Source: Actinomycetes bacterium | GTDB lineage: Bacteria > Actinomycetota > Actinomycetes > Actinomycetales > Dermatophilaceae | Direction: 5' to 3' | Length of the DNA stretch: 21,334 nt | Assembly (NCBI GenBank): GCA_023420415.1 | Contig: JAEZWF010000036.1 | Coordinates: 1 to 21,334, forward strand | Part shown: positions 1-7,978 of the stretch, piece by piece | How the letters are laid out: every line of letters starts with the position of its first letter | How positions within the stretch are numbered: position 1 is the stretch's first letter | Notes under the pieces: generated by a model | What the model saw: only the letters and a program-made list of their open reading frames with translations | The model's database searches: none | Told to the model about the DNA's origin: nothing | Program-made: the position numbers and the translations under genes

Positions 1-431
1 CCCTCGTCAAGTGGTTGCCGCGCATCGACGACGCCTTCCGCGACAACACGTTCCACATCACCATCGAGATCTCCTCGGCCCAGCGACCGGCCTACAAGCC
101 CGGCGAGGAACCCCGCTGGGGCGAGAATCGCGGACCCAACTGCCTTGGCCTGCCGAATCCTGCTGGGGGACAAGGGAACCCGTGGGAGGGCGACCACTTC
201 GCCGACGGCACCTCAGCAGGCGCCAGCTCGGCCGGCAGCGCGCTTCCCGCCATGTTCACGGGAGCCCAGGGAGCCGGCATACCCGACCCTGACGCCGGCC
301 TCGCCGGCACCAAGGCGGAGCAGGAGGTCGTCGCTGCCCTCCTGAGCCCCGACGGCACCGCGTCCCCCTCGGCCATCACCACGCTCCTGGCCGGCCCCAT
401 GCTCCGCGGATCGGTGGTGAGCCAACGGTGA
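1..431 (+). CDS. mceA: Mce family protein, MceA-like (3' end only)
   Basis: The reading frame is open from base 3 at the window edge to a TGA at 429-431, giving the last 142 residues of a protein whose start and MCE domain lie outside the window. Near residues 30-50 it carries a segment ending GPNCLGLPNP, preceded by YKPGEEPRWGEN. A Pro/Tyr-rich 'GP-C-GLP' block of this kind is typical of the tail of the first protein (MceA) of actinobacterial mce operons. The rest of the tail is Gly/Ala/Pro-rich and probably disordered. Its stop overlaps the GTG of the next gene by 4 bases (GTGA), so the two are likely translationally coupled. Family members are envelope proteins that line a lipid-conducting channel between the membrane and the outer envelope. 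The A position rests on the conserved tail and on five further Mce genes downstream. Confidence 0.85.
   Translation, partial: LVKWLPRIDDAFRDNTFHITIEISSAQRPAYKPGEEPRWGENRGPNCLGLPNPAGGQGNPWEGDHFADGTSAGASSAGSALPAMFTGAQGAGIPDPDAGLAGTKAEQEVVAALLSPDGTASPSAITTLLAGPMLRGSVVSQR
275..283. repeat. Exact copy of the word CGGCATACC inside mceA
   Basis: This is a single copy of the window's recurrent 9-base word (GGTATGCCG on the other strand). It is read as Gly-Ile-Pro and forces an ATA isoleucine codon, which is rare in such GC-rich DNA. Confidence 0.6.
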
Positions 432-1471
432 GCACCAAGTCGAGCCTCGTGAAGTTCCTCGTCTTCGTCGCCGTGACGCTGCTCGCCACGGGCACCCTCG
501 CCGCGACCATCGCCAACACCCAGTTCGGCGACAAGTACACCTACAAGGCGATCTTCAAGGACGTCACCGGCCTCGCCCAGGGGCAGGAGGTGCGGATCGC
601 CGGCGTGCGCGTGGGCGAGGTCAAGAAGATCGGCATCGCGAAGAACCGGGTCAACGCCGAGGTCGAGTTCAACGTGCTCAAGACCAGCGTCCTCACCCAG
701 GGCACCAAGGCCACCATCAAGTACCGCAACCTCGTGGGGGAGCGCTACATCGCCCTCACCCAGGAGGTCGGCGGGGCCGCGCCACTGAAGAACGGCGCGA
801 CCCTCGGCCTGGACCACACCCAGTCCGCGCTCGACCTCACGGTCCTCTTCAACGGGTTCAAACCACTCTTTGCGGCCTTGTCTCCCAAGGACGTCAACGA
901 CCTCTCGGCCAACATCATCAGCGTGCTCCAGGGCGAGGGCGGCGACATCAACTCGTTGCTCGCCAAGACCGCGTCGGTCACCTCCACCCTCGCCGACCGC
1001 GACGCCGTGATCGGGCGCACCATCACCAACCTCAACACGGTGCTGTCCACGGTCGACCAGCACGACGCCGCGTTCAAGGAGCTCATCGACCAGCTCCAGC
1101 GGTTCATGTCCGGGCTCGCGGCGGACCGCGAGGCCATCGGCGAGTCCCTCACCAATATCAACTCGCTGACCGCCGAGACGGCCGACCTGCTCAAGGTCAC
1201 GCGCCCCTCCATCCAGGCCGACGTCAAGGCGCTGCGGGCCCTCACGACCAACCTCAACAAGCCGTCGAACACCGCGACGTTCGAGAAGTTCCTCTCCACC
1301 TCGCCGGGCAAGATCACCACGATCACCCGCACCGCGACCTACGGCTCCTGGTTCAACTTCTACATGTGCAGCTTCGACGGCACGATCGTCGTCCCGTCGG
1401 TCGCCGGCCTGCCCGCCGTCAAGCAGAACATCGGCAAGCCCGTCGCGCTCTCGGACGCGAGGTGCAACTAG
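428..1471 (+). CDS. mceB: Mce family protein, MceB position
   Basis: This 347-residue protein starts at GTG 428, overlapping the mceA stop by 4 bases. Residues 8-28 are a hydrophobic N-terminal anchor. The MCE/MlaD domain follows (about 36-112), with the signature GQEVRIAGVRVGEVKKIG at 52-69 and GERYIAL at 104-110. Residues about 130-290 are a long helical stretch with repeated T/N/D/L heptad-like segments, the part that forms the tube in this family. The end carries YGSWFNFYMCSFDG (near 307-320), a common C-terminal block in B/C-type Mce proteins. It should act at the cell envelope as one of six Mce subunits that assemble with YrbE permeases. It is complete, shows no defect, and lies 2 bases before the next gene. 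The letter B is given by position. Confidence 0.9.
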   Translation: MSTKSSLVKFLVFVAVTLLATGTLAATIANTQFGDKYTYKAIFKDVTGLAQGQEVRIAGVRVGEVKKIGIAKNRVNAEVEFNVLKTSVLTQGTKATIKYRNLVGERYIALTQEVGGAAPLKNGATLGLDHTQSALDLTVLFNGFKPLFAALSPKDVNDLSANIISVLQGEGGDINSLLAKTASVTSTLADRDAVIGRTITNLNTVLSTVDQHDAAFKELIDQLQRFMSGLAADREAIGESLTNINSLTAETADLLKVTRPSIQADVKALRALTTNLNKPSNTATFEKFLSTSPGKITTITRTATYGSWFNFYMCSFDGTIVVPSVAGLPAVKQNIGKPVALSDARCN

Positions 1472-1473
1472 CC

Positions 1474-2448
1474 ATGGCCATACCGTTCCGCGAGCGCAAC
1501 CCCGTCCCCATCGGTGCGGCGGGGCTGACCATCATCGCCATCCTGCTGGTGCTGGCCTTCAACGTCGGCAGCCTGCCCCTCATCGGCGGCGGCGACAGCT
1601 ACCGTGCCGCCTTCAGTGAGGCCGGTGGCCTGCGTGACGGTGACGACGTGCGCATTGCCGGCGTGAAGGTCGGGAAGGTCAAGAAGGTCGACCTGGCCGG
1701 CGACCACGTCGTCGTCGACTTCAAGGTGACCGAGCCGGCGGCATTCGGCACCCAGACCGGTGCGTCGATCCGGATGAAGACCCTGCTGGGGCAGAAGTAC
1801 CTGGCCCTCGAGCCGGCCGGGTCCGGCCAGCTCAAGGCCGACAGCGAGATCCCGATCGACCGCACCGTGTCGTCCTACGACATCGTCAACGCCTTCTCCG
1901 ACCTCACCGAGACCACCGAGCGCATCGACACCACCCAGCTCGCGAAGTCGCTCACCACCTTGGCGACCGAGTTCCGGGACAGCCCTCCGGACGTCAAGGC
2001 CGCCCTGGACGGCCTGAGCCGCCTGTCGACCACGATCGCGTCGCGCGACGCCGAGCTGAAGCGGCTGCTCGCCTCGGCGAACAGCGTGTCCGGCACCGTT
2101 GCGCAGCGGAACAAGTCGATCGAGTCGATCATCAAGAACTCCGACCTGCTCCTGGTCGAGCTCAACAAGCGCAAGGACGCGATCCACACGCTCTTCACCA
2201 ACACCTCGGCGATGGCACAGCAGCTCACCGCCCTCGTCCGCGAAAACCGCACCGAGCTCAAGCCGGCCCTCGACCAGCTGACCAAGGTGCTGGCCGTCCT
2301 GCAGAAGCACGAGCAGGACCTGAACGACACGATCGCCGCGATGGCGCCGTTCACCCGGATGTTCTCCAACGTCCTCGGCAACGGTCGCTGGTTCGACACC
2401 TACATCGCCAACCTCACCAGCCCGGTCAGCCTCCCGGGAGGACAGTGA
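1474..2448 (+). CDS. mceC: Mce family protein, MceC position
   Basis: This is a 324-residue protein. An in-frame extension upstream to 1366 is open but would lie inside mceB. ATG 1474, 2 bases after the mceB stop, gives the expected short cytoplasmic N-terminus (MAIPFRERNPVPIG) followed by a membrane anchor at residues 13-31. The MCE domain is at about 42-115, with DGDDVRIAGVKVGKVKKVDL (55-74) and LLGQKYLALEPA (104-115). A long alpha-helical region follows to about 300, and the end has the block GNGRWFDTYIANL. The ribosome site is weak (GAGG at 1459-1462), so coupling to mceB translation is likely. The second ATA codon of the window occurs here at residue 3, in GCCATACCG, one mismatch from the recurrent word. 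It should be an envelope lipid-transport subunit. Confidence 0.9.
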   Translation: MAIPFRERNPVPIGAAGLTIIAILLVLAFNVGSLPLIGGGDSYRAAFSEAGGLRDGDDVRIAGVKVGKVKKVDLAGDHVVVDFKVTEPAAFGTQTGASIRMKTLLGQKYLALEPAGSGQLKADSEIPIDRTVSSYDIVNAFSDLTETTERIDTTQLAKSLTTLATEFRDSPPDVKAALDGLSRLSTTIASRDAELKRLLASANSVSGTVAQRNKSIESIIKNSDLLLVELNKRKDAIHTLFTNTSAMAQQLTALVRENRTELKPALDQLTKVLAVLQKHEQDLNDTIAAMAPFTRMFSNVLGNGRWFDTYIANLTSPVSLPGGQ

Positions 2449-3764
2449 TGCCCCGCCTACCCAAGCTGCCCGCGGCCCCGCAGCTGCCCCAGTTCGGCCT
2501 GATCGGCAAGCTCGTCGCCGCCCTGCTGGTGATCGCGGTCGCCGCTGGCGCGTACGCGTTCTGGCCGCGGCACGACGCCGTCCGCGTCACCGGCGAGTTC
2601 ACCCGAGCCGTCGGGCTCTTCCCCGGGTCGGACGTGCGCATCCTCGGCGTCAAGGTCGGCAAGGTCGACGAGGTCACGCCGATGGGTGAGAAGGTCAAGG
2701 TCACCTTCGAGTTCGACCGCAAGTACAAGGTGCCCGCCGACGCCAAGGCCGCCATCGTGGCCCCCTCGCTGGTGAGCGACCGCTACGTGCAGCTCCTCCC
2801 GGCATACAAGGAGGGGCCGGTCATGAAGGACGGGGCGCGCATCGGCCTCGACCGCACCGCCGTCCCGGTAGAGCTCGACCGCATCTCCTCCAGCCTCGAC
2901 GACCTCCTCGTCGCGCTCGGGCCTCAGGGCGCCAACAAGAACGGCGCGCTGGCCGACGCCCTCGCCACTGGTGCGGCGAACCTCGACGGGCAGAGCAAGG
3001 CGCTGCACGACACGACGCGCGACCTGTCACTGGCGCTCGAGACCTTGTCGGGGGGTCGCAACGACCTCTTCGGCACGGTCAAGAACCTCCAGACCTTCAC
3101 CACGATGCTCGCCACCAACGACGACCAGGTGCGCCGGCTCAACGCCGACCTGGCGACGGTGTCCGAGCAGCTCGACGGTGAGCGGGACGACCTCGCCGCG
3201 GCCCTGAAGAACCTCGCCGTCGCCCTCAGCGAGGTCAGCTCGTTCGTGCAGGACAACCGGGCGGGGATCACCAAGAACCTCGACCAGCTCGCGTCGGTCA
3301 CCGGCACCGTGGCCAAGCAGCGCGACGCCCTCGCCGAGACGCTCGCCAACGCACCGGTGGCGATCAGCAACCTGCAGAACGCCTACAACCCCAAGACGGG
3401 CACCCTCGACACCCGCGCCAACATCGCCGAGAACCTCAAGCTGGGCAACCTGTTGTGCAGCCTCGTCGAGAGCTCGAACGTGCCCAACGTCAGCACCGTC
3501 TGCAAGAGCATCACCGACCTGCTCAAGCCGGTCGGTGACCTGCTCGACCAGCTGAGCGGGCTCGGCCTGGGGCTGCCGATCGACCTGTTGTCGGCGGTGC
3601 CGCAGCCGGGCGCCCTGCAGCAGGCCGCCACCCCCGCCACGCCCGGCGCAGCCGCGCGCAGCGCCACACCGCAGGGCACGGCCGCCAGCACCGCGCAGGG
3701 CGCGACCGTGACCATGCGTGGCGCCGACCCGACCCTGGGCGGGCTCCTGGAGGTGGACCAGTGA
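2448..3764 (+). CDS. mceD: Mce family protein, MceD position
   Basis: This 438-residue protein starts at ATG 2448, which shares its A with the mceC stop (TGATG). A GTG three bases earlier is also in frame, but GGAGG at 2437-2441 is better spaced for the ATG. The N-terminus is Pro/Leu-rich, the anchor is at about 18-38, and the MCE domain is at about 45-120 with PGSDVRILGVKVGKVDEVTP (59-78) and VSDRYVQLLPAY (109-120). The usual GE/GQ before R/K-Y is replaced by SD. A helical region of about 250 residues follows. A Cys pair (LCSL and TVCK, near 340-360) is typical of D-type proteins. The tail is a low-complexity Ala/Pro/Thr stretch and is probably disordered. It belongs to the same lipid importer as its neighbours. 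Confidence 0.9.
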   Translation: MPRLPKLPAAPQLPQFGLIGKLVAALLVIAVAAGAYAFWPRHDAVRVTGEFTRAVGLFPGSDVRILGVKVGKVDEVTPMGEKVKVTFEFDRKYKVPADAKAAIVAPSLVSDRYVQLLPAYKEGPVMKDGARIGLDRTAVPVELDRISSSLDDLLVALGPQGANKNGALADALATGAANLDGQSKALHDTTRDLSLALETLSGGRNDLFGTVKNLQTFTTMLATNDDQVRRLNADLATVSEQLDGERDDLAAALKNLAVALSEVSSFVQDNRAGITKNLDQLASVTGTVAKQRDALAETLANAPVAISNLQNAYNPKTGTLDTRANIAENLKLGNLLCSLVESSNVPNVSTVCKSITDLLKPVGDLLDQLSGLGLGLPIDLLSAVPQPGALQQAATPATPGAAARSATPQGTAASTAQGATVTMRGADPTLGGLLEVDQ

Positions 3765-5023
3765 TGGTGACGCGTATGCCGGGTCGCCGGCTCGTCGTGG
3801 CCGGCGCCGTGGGTGCCGTGCTGACCCTGAGCGGTTGCCAGGGCGCGTTCGACCTGCCGTTGCCCGGTGGGGCGGCGCAGCGCGGCGACATCTTCCGGGT
3901 GACGGCCGAGTTCGCCGACGTGCTGGACCTCGTGCCCCAGTCGTCCGTCAAGGTCAACGACGCCACCGTCGGCTCGGTGGAGAAGATCGAGCTCAACGGG
4001 TGGACGGCGCGGGTCACGCTGCGGCTGCCGAAATCGGTCGACCTGCCGGACAACGCCATCGCCGAGATCAAGCAGACGTCGCTGCTCGGTGAGAAGTACG
4101 TCGCGCTCGAGCCGCCGACGACGGCCAGGCCGCAGGGGCGCCTGGGGGAGGGTGACAACATCCCGATCGACCGCACGGGACGCAACCCCGAGGTCGAGGA
4201 GGTGCTGTCCGCGATGTCGTTGCTGCTCAACGGTGGTGGCGTCGCCCAGCTCAAGACGATCGAGACCGAGCTCAACAACGCGATGAACGGCAACCAGACC
4301 GAGATCCGCGACCTCATCAAGCAGCTGAACACCTTCGTCGGCGGTCTGGACGACCAGAAGGCCGAGATCGTCCGCGCGATCGACAACATCGACAAGCTGT
4401 CGGCCAAGCTGGCCGCACGCAAGGACGACATCGCGGCGGCGATCGAGGCGCTGCCCAAGGGGCTGAAGATCCTCGCCGACCAGCGCCAGCAGCTGGTGCA
4501 GATGCTGCAGGCGCTCAGCCGCCTCGGAGCGGTGGGCACCCAGGTGATCCAGCAGAGCAAGGACGACACGGCGGCCAACCTCAAGGCGCTCCAGCCCATC
4601 CTCACCGAGCTGACCAAGGCCGGTGACAACCTGCCGAAGTCGTTGCAGCTGCTGCTGACCTACCCGTTCCCCGACTCGGCCGTGGGTGCGATGAAGGGCG
4701 ACTACACCAACATGTCGGCCGAGCTGAACCTCAACCTGACGACGGTGCTGCAGAACCTCGCGGCCAGTGGCACTGGCGCCGGTGGTGGCACCGGCGGTGG
4801 GGGCGGCGGAGGCCTGCCCGGCCTGCCGGGGTTGCCGGGCCTGCCCGAGCTGCCGCAGCTGCCCGGAGTGCCACCGGTCACGGTCCCGGACAACCCGCTC
4901 GGCCAGGTCCTGCCCCAGCAGTCGACCACCCCCACCCCCAAGCCGACGCCGAAGCCGAGCCCGTCGACGTCGCGACCCCCGACCTGCTCGATCCCGGTCC
5001 TGTGCTCGGGAGGTGGCTCATGA
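3764..5023 (+). CDS. mceE: Mce family lipoprotein, MceE (LprK-like) position
   Basis: The protein has 419 residues from ATG 3764, which overlaps the mceD stop. GTG 3761 is also possible, and GGAGG at 3749-3753 serves either. It has a lipoprotein signal: Arg-rich start, hydrophobic 10-22, and lipobox LSGC with the acylated Cys at 25. That marks the E-position protein of mce operons, the lipoprotein member. The MCE domain is at about 44-118, with QSSVKVNDATVGSVEKIEL (59-77) and LLGEKYVALEPP (107-118). A helical stretch follows to about 320. The tail is unusual: Gly-rich from about 335, then a run of Gly-Leu-Pro triplets (350-366), then Thr-Pro-Lys repeats. It is probably anchored on the outer face of the membrane, helping the MceA-F complex contact its substrate. 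Confidence 0.92.
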   Translation: MVTRMPGRRLVVAGAVGAVLTLSGCQGAFDLPLPGGAAQRGDIFRVTAEFADVLDLVPQSSVKVNDATVGSVEKIELNGWTARVTLRLPKSVDLPDNAIAEIKQTSLLGEKYVALEPPTTARPQGRLGEGDNIPIDRTGRNPEVEEVLSAMSLLLNGGGVAQLKTIETELNNAMNGNQTEIRDLIKQLNTFVGGLDDQKAEIVRAIDNIDKLSAKLAARKDDIAAAIEALPKGLKILADQRQQLVQMLQALSRLGAVGTQVIQQSKDDTAANLKALQPILTELTKAGDNLPKSLQLLLTYPFPDSAVGAMKGDYTNMSAELNLNLTTVLQNLAASGTGAGGGTGGGGGGGLPGLPGLPGLPELPQLPGVPPVTVPDNPLGQVLPQQSTTPTPKPTPKPSPSTSRPPTCSIPVLCSGGGS

Positions 5024-6306
5024 TCCGCCGTGGCGTCAAGGTGCAGCTGTTCGCGTTCGCGCTGATCACGCTGCTGACGGTCTCGTTGCTGTCGGCCAAG
5101 TACGTCGGTCTCTACGACCGGGTGGCCGGTGGGCAGTACGACGTGTCCGCCAACTTCGAGCAGTCCGGCGGGATCTTCGTCGGCTCGGAGGTGTCCTACC
5201 GCGGCGTGACCGTCGGACGTGTCGACGAGCTGCGCCTGTCCAAGGACGGGGTGATCGTGGACGCCAAGATCCAGCGCGGGGTCAAGATCCCCAAGGACAC
5301 CAAGGTCGTCGTGGAGAACCGGTCCGCGGTGGGCGAGCAGTACCTCGATTTCCAGCCCCGCAGCCAGGGCGGACCACTGCTGGCCGACGGCGACGTCATC
5401 CCGCGCAAGGACACCGCCTTCCCGCTGCGTGTGGACACCCTGCTGCTCGACCTGGACCAGACCGTCAACTCGGTCGACAAGAAGGACCTGCGGGTCGTGG
5501 TCGACGAGCTCGGCCAGGCCTTCGAAGGTGGTGGCACCGACCTCCAGCGGCTGATCGACAGCGGCGACAAGCTGACCAGGTCGGCCACCGAGGCGCTGCC
5601 GGAGACGATCAAGCTGCTCGACGACGGCCGGATCGTGCTCGACACCCAGCGCGACACCTCCGGGCAGATCAAGACGTTCGCGTCGAACTTCGAGGGACTC
5701 ACCGCGACCCTGAAGACCTCCGACCCGGACCTGCGCCTGGTGCTCGACCGCGGCGCTGTCGCGTCGAAGGAGCTGCAGACCCTCATCAAGGACAACCAGG
5801 GCAACCTCGCGACGCTCATCGCCAACCTGATCACCGTGGGGCAGGTGACCACCTCGAACGTCGCCGGCATCCGACAGCTGCTGGTGACCTACCCCGATGT
5901 CGTGGCCGGCGGCTTCACGGTCGTGGACAAGTCCGCCAAGGACGGGCGCTACTCCGCCAACTTCGGACTCGCCCTGGCCCAGGACGGGCCGGTCTGCGAG
6001 CGGGGCTACGAGGGCACCACCAAGCGCACGCCGCAGGAGACGGGGCCGGTCAAGACCAACACCTCCGCCCGGTGTGCCCTGCCCCGCGGTTCGGCCTCGA
6101 GCGTGCGCGGCGCGCAGAACGCCCCCGGACCCACCGGCATACCCGGCTCGTCGGTCCCGCTCGCTTTCGGTGACCAACCCGTATCCCCGGGCATGGCTGC
6201 CTCGTTGGGCATACCGACCGCACAGGTGTCGGTGCCCCAGCCCCCCACGGGAGGTGACAGCAGCGATCCGTCGTGGTTGTGGATCATGAAGGAGGCTGCT
6301 CGATGA
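5020..6306 (+). CDS. mceF: Mce family protein, MceF position
   Basis: The protein has 428 residues from ATG 5020, overlapping the mceE stop as ATGA, with GGGAGG at 5008-5013. The N-terminal anchor is at about 7-28. The MCE domain is at about 38-113, with VGSEVSYRGVTVGRVDELRL (54-73) and AVGEQYLDFQPR (103-114). A helical region runs to about 300, then a Cys-containing block (CERGYEG, CALPRGS near 325-355). The last 70 residues are Pro/Gly/Ser-rich, with two Gly-Ile-Pro turns coded by GGC-ATA-CC(C/G). It ends in WLWIMKEAAR. This is the sixth and last Mce gene, the usual F position. Its stop overlaps the next gene by 4 bases. It should be an envelope lipid-channel subunit. Confidence 0.9.
   Translation: MIRRGVKVQLFAFALITLLTVSLLSAKYVGLYDRVAGGQYDVSANFEQSGGIFVGSEVSYRGVTVGRVDELRLSKDGVIVDAKIQRGVKIPKDTKVVVENRSAVGEQYLDFQPRSQGGPLLADGDVIPRKDTAFPLRVDTLLLDLDQTVNSVDKKDLRVVVDELGQAFEGGGTDLQRLIDSGDKLTRSATEALPETIKLLDDGRIVLDTQRDTSGQIKTFASNFEGLTATLKTSDPDLRLVLDRGAVASKELQTLIKDNQGNLATLIANLITVGQVTTSNVAGIRQLLVTYPDVVAGGFTVVDKSAKDGRYSANFGLALAQDGPVCERGYEGTTKRTPQETGPVKTNTSARCALPRGSASSVRGAQNAPGPTGIPGSSVPLAFGDQPVSPGMAASLGIPTAQVSVPQPPTGGDSSDPSWLWIMKEAAR
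6135..6143. repeat. Exact copy of the word CGGCATACC inside mceF
   Basis: A single copy, read as Gly-Ile-Pro with an ATA codon at 6139-6141. Confidence 0.6.
6208..6215. repeat. Near copy (GGCATACC) inside mceF
   Basis: Eight of the nine bases match the recurrent word (preceded by G instead of C). It is read as Gly-Ile-Pro with an ATA codon, 72 bases after the previous copy. Confidence 0.5.
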
Positions 6307-6887
6307 GCACGATCACCACCCAAGCCGGGAGGGCGGTGAAGGACTCCGGCCGCGAGGACGTGGCCGAGTCCCGCACGACGAAGGCACCCCGACGGATCGG
6401 GCTGCACGTCACTCCCAAGCTGCTGTGGACCCTCGTGGTCCTCGCCCTGGTCGCGACGGTCGCGCTCGCGGCCACGCGAGGACGTGAGTGGTATGCCGCG
6501 CGGCAGACCGAGCAGGCCAACTCGGCTGCGCTCGCGGCGGCCAAGCAGCTCGCCGTCAACTTCGTGACGGTGGACTACGAGAAGGTCGATGCCGACACCG
6601 CACGCGTGAAGTCGGGTGCCACCGGGGAGTTCCTCAAGAGCTACTCGGCCTCGATGGACGAGCTGAAGAAGGTGCTCGTCGCCAACAAGTCCGTCTCGAC
6701 GGTGCAGCGCACCGAGGCGGCGCTGGTCAGCGGTGACCGCGACTCCGCGGTGGCGCTGGTCGGTGTGGTGGCGCCGACCAAGAACACCTCCGTCCCCGAC
6801 GGCGAGACCAAGACCTACCGGATGCGGCTGGACCTGCGTCTGGTCGGCGAGCAGTGGAAGGTGGAGAACCTTGAGTTCGTCGGCTGA
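6303..6887 (+). CDS. Mce-associated membrane protein (first)
   Basis: This 194-residue protein starts at ATG 6303, overlapping the mceF stop (ATGA), with a strong AAGGAGG at 6289-6295. The layout is a charged cytoplasmic N-terminus (1-38), one membrane helix (about 39-57, LLWTLVVLALVATVALAA), then a roughly 135-residue outside domain ending in EQWKVENLEFVG. One membrane helix plus a small SnoaL/NTF2-like domain ending in a 'W-V-lysine/valine' strand is the Mam (Mce-associated membrane) pattern. Such proteins follow mceF in actinobacterial operons and are thought to stabilise the Mce complex. I assign the family from architecture and position, without a catalytic motif. The C-terminal domain resembles that of the next gene, so the two look like paralogues. 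Confidence 0.8.
   Translation: MSTITTQAGRAVKDSGREDVAESRTTKAPRRIGLHVTPKLLWTLVVLALVATVALAATRGREWYAARQTEQANSAALAAAKQLAVNFVTVDYEKVDADTARVKSGATGEFLKSYSASMDELKKVLVANKSVSTVQRTEAALVSGDRDSAVALVGVVAPTKNTSVPDGETKTYRMRLDLRLVGEQWKVENLEFVG
6490..6498. repeat. Exact copy of the word GGTATGCCG inside the first Mce-associated gene
   Basis: A single copy in coding sequence, read across Trp-Tyr-Ala-Ala just after the membrane helix. Confidence 0.55.
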
Positions 6888-7632
6888 GCGAAGCGTTCGC
6901 GCAGGCAACGGAGGAGCGCAGCGGGGCAGGCCCGGAGCGGTTGCTGAGCTGAGCCGGTCGGGCTCGGCTGAGACCAGGACGCCGCAGCGGCGGCGGATCG
7001 CGGGGGAGCGGCGGCCCCGTTCCACGACCGCCGAGGTGACCCATGCGCCCCGCGTCGCCGAGGTCGAGGGGAAGCCCGCGCCCAAGGGGCCCAAGGCGCT
7101 CAAGGAGCGCAGGCAGAAGGCTCCGAAGCAGCCGAAGGCGGTCGGGACGGGCACGGGCCGGCGTCGCTGGGTCGCACCGGTGGTGGCGCTGGTGGCCAGC
7201 CTGGCCGCGCTCGGCGTGGTGCTGGGCGTCAGCCTGCGCGACCCGGGTGCGCAGGTCAGGACCGACCGCGCTGCGGCCAGCCAGGCCCGCACCTCGATCG
7301 AGCAGCTGCTCAGCTACAACTACAAGACCATCGACGCCCAGCAGGCGCAGGTCGAGCGGCTGCTGACCGGGTCGTTCAAGGGCGAGTTCACCCAGGCCAT
7401 GGACAAGGACATCAAGCCGCTGGCAGTCAAGAACCAGACGGTGGTCCAGGCGAAGGTCTCCGACATCGGCGTGATGAGCTCCTCGGCCACCACGGTCAAG
7501 GTGCTGGCGTTCGTCAACCAGGCCCGCGTGGGTGCCGACACCAAGGACCCGGTGGTTGACCAGAACCGCGTCATGGCCACGATGACCAAGGTCGGCGACC
7601 GCTGGCTCGTCAGCAAGGTCGACGCCTTCTAG
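6871..7632 (+). CDS. Mce-associated membrane protein (second)
   Basis: This reading frame, ending at TAG 7630-7632, gives 253 residues from TTG 6871, which lies 17 bases inside the previous gene behind GGTGGAG (6860-6866). GTG 7036 (198 residues) is the main alternative, and the start is uncertain. The N-terminal 95 residues are Arg/Lys/Pro/Ala-rich and probably disordered and cytoplasmic. A membrane helix follows at about 100-121 (WVAPVVALVASLAALGVVLG), then an outside domain ending GDRWLVSKVDAF, parallel to the EQWKVENLEFV end of the preceding protein. This again fits the Mce-associated pattern of a short tail domain behind one membrane helix. The first 30 codons after the upstream stop are a GAGCG/AGCG-rich low-complexity stretch and may not be translated. 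A strong hairpin follows 20 bases after the stop. Confidence 0.75.
   Translation: MSSSAERSVRAGNGGAQRGRPGAVAELSRSGSAETRTPQRRRIAGERRPRSTTAEVTHAPRVAEVEGKPAPKGPKALKERRQKAPKQPKAVGTGTGRRRWVAPVVALVASLAALGVVLGVSLRDPGAQVRTDRAAASQARTSIEQLLSYNYKTIDAQQAQVERLLTGSFKGEFTQAMDKDIKPLAVKNQTVVQAKVSDIGVMSSSATTVKVLAFVNQARVGADTKDPVVDQNRVMATMTKVGDRWLVSKVDAF
6884..6952. repeat. Low-complexity GAGCG/AGCG/GAGC stretch at a gene junction
   Basis: It begins at the stop codon of the first Mce-associated gene (CTGAGCGAAGCG) and continues with repeated GGAGCGCAGCGG, GGAGCGG and CTGAGCTGAGC units. Codon use here is unlike the flanking genes. It separates the folded parts of the two paralogues and looks like junction repeat DNA that has been absorbed into the second reading frame. 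Confidence 0.4.
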
Positions 7633-7651
7633 CCAGGCTCAACCTCGCCTT

Positions 7652-7708
7652 TCATGTCCCGCAACATGCCGTCCGGGCGCTTGGTCGGCGGCATGTTGCG
7701 GGACATGA
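7652..7708. terminator. Long hairpin after the mce operon, probable terminator
   Basis: Arms 7652-7671 and 7689-7708 pair over 20 bases without mismatch (TCATGTCCCGCAACATGCCG and its complement), with a 17-base loop. It starts 20 bases after the last stop of the operon. There is no T-run after it, so this is not a classical E. coli-type terminator. Stem-only terminators are common in high-GC actinomycetes. It would insulate rpoB from mce transcription. Its arms differ from the GGTATGCCG hairpins elsewhere in the window. Confidence 0.65.
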
Positions 7709-7978
7709 GTCGGGGGAGAACCGGGGGACCGGCCGGCCTCTCCCCGGCCCCTTGCCACGCCGCCACGAGGCCCCGCCCACCCTCCCTGACCTGCGGTGAC
7801 GTCCTCACGGAGGCGCCGCCGCGGCATACCCGGCCCGTCCGGCCATCGACCGCTCGGCGCGCCGCCCTTGACGCCGGGGCCGGGGCGCGTCATCCTCGTG
7901 GGCGTCGATTCGCACTGGCGCCGCAAGGCCCGAGGCAGACCCCCGTCGACGGTTGCTCATCGAGCGAACTGGACACGG
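7709..7978. other. Non-coding spacer between the mce hairpin and the rpoB promoter
   Basis: I see no credible gene here. Open frames exist on both strands, but none has a ribosome site or protein-like composition. There is a weaker GC stem (7713-7719 with 7739-7745) that may back up the terminator, and one isolated copy of the recurrent word at 7822-7830. Confidence 0.5.
7822..7830. repeat. Exact copy of the word CGGCATACC in the mce-rpoB spacer
   Basis: This is the only exact intergenic copy in the window without an inverted partner nearby. Confidence 0.6.
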
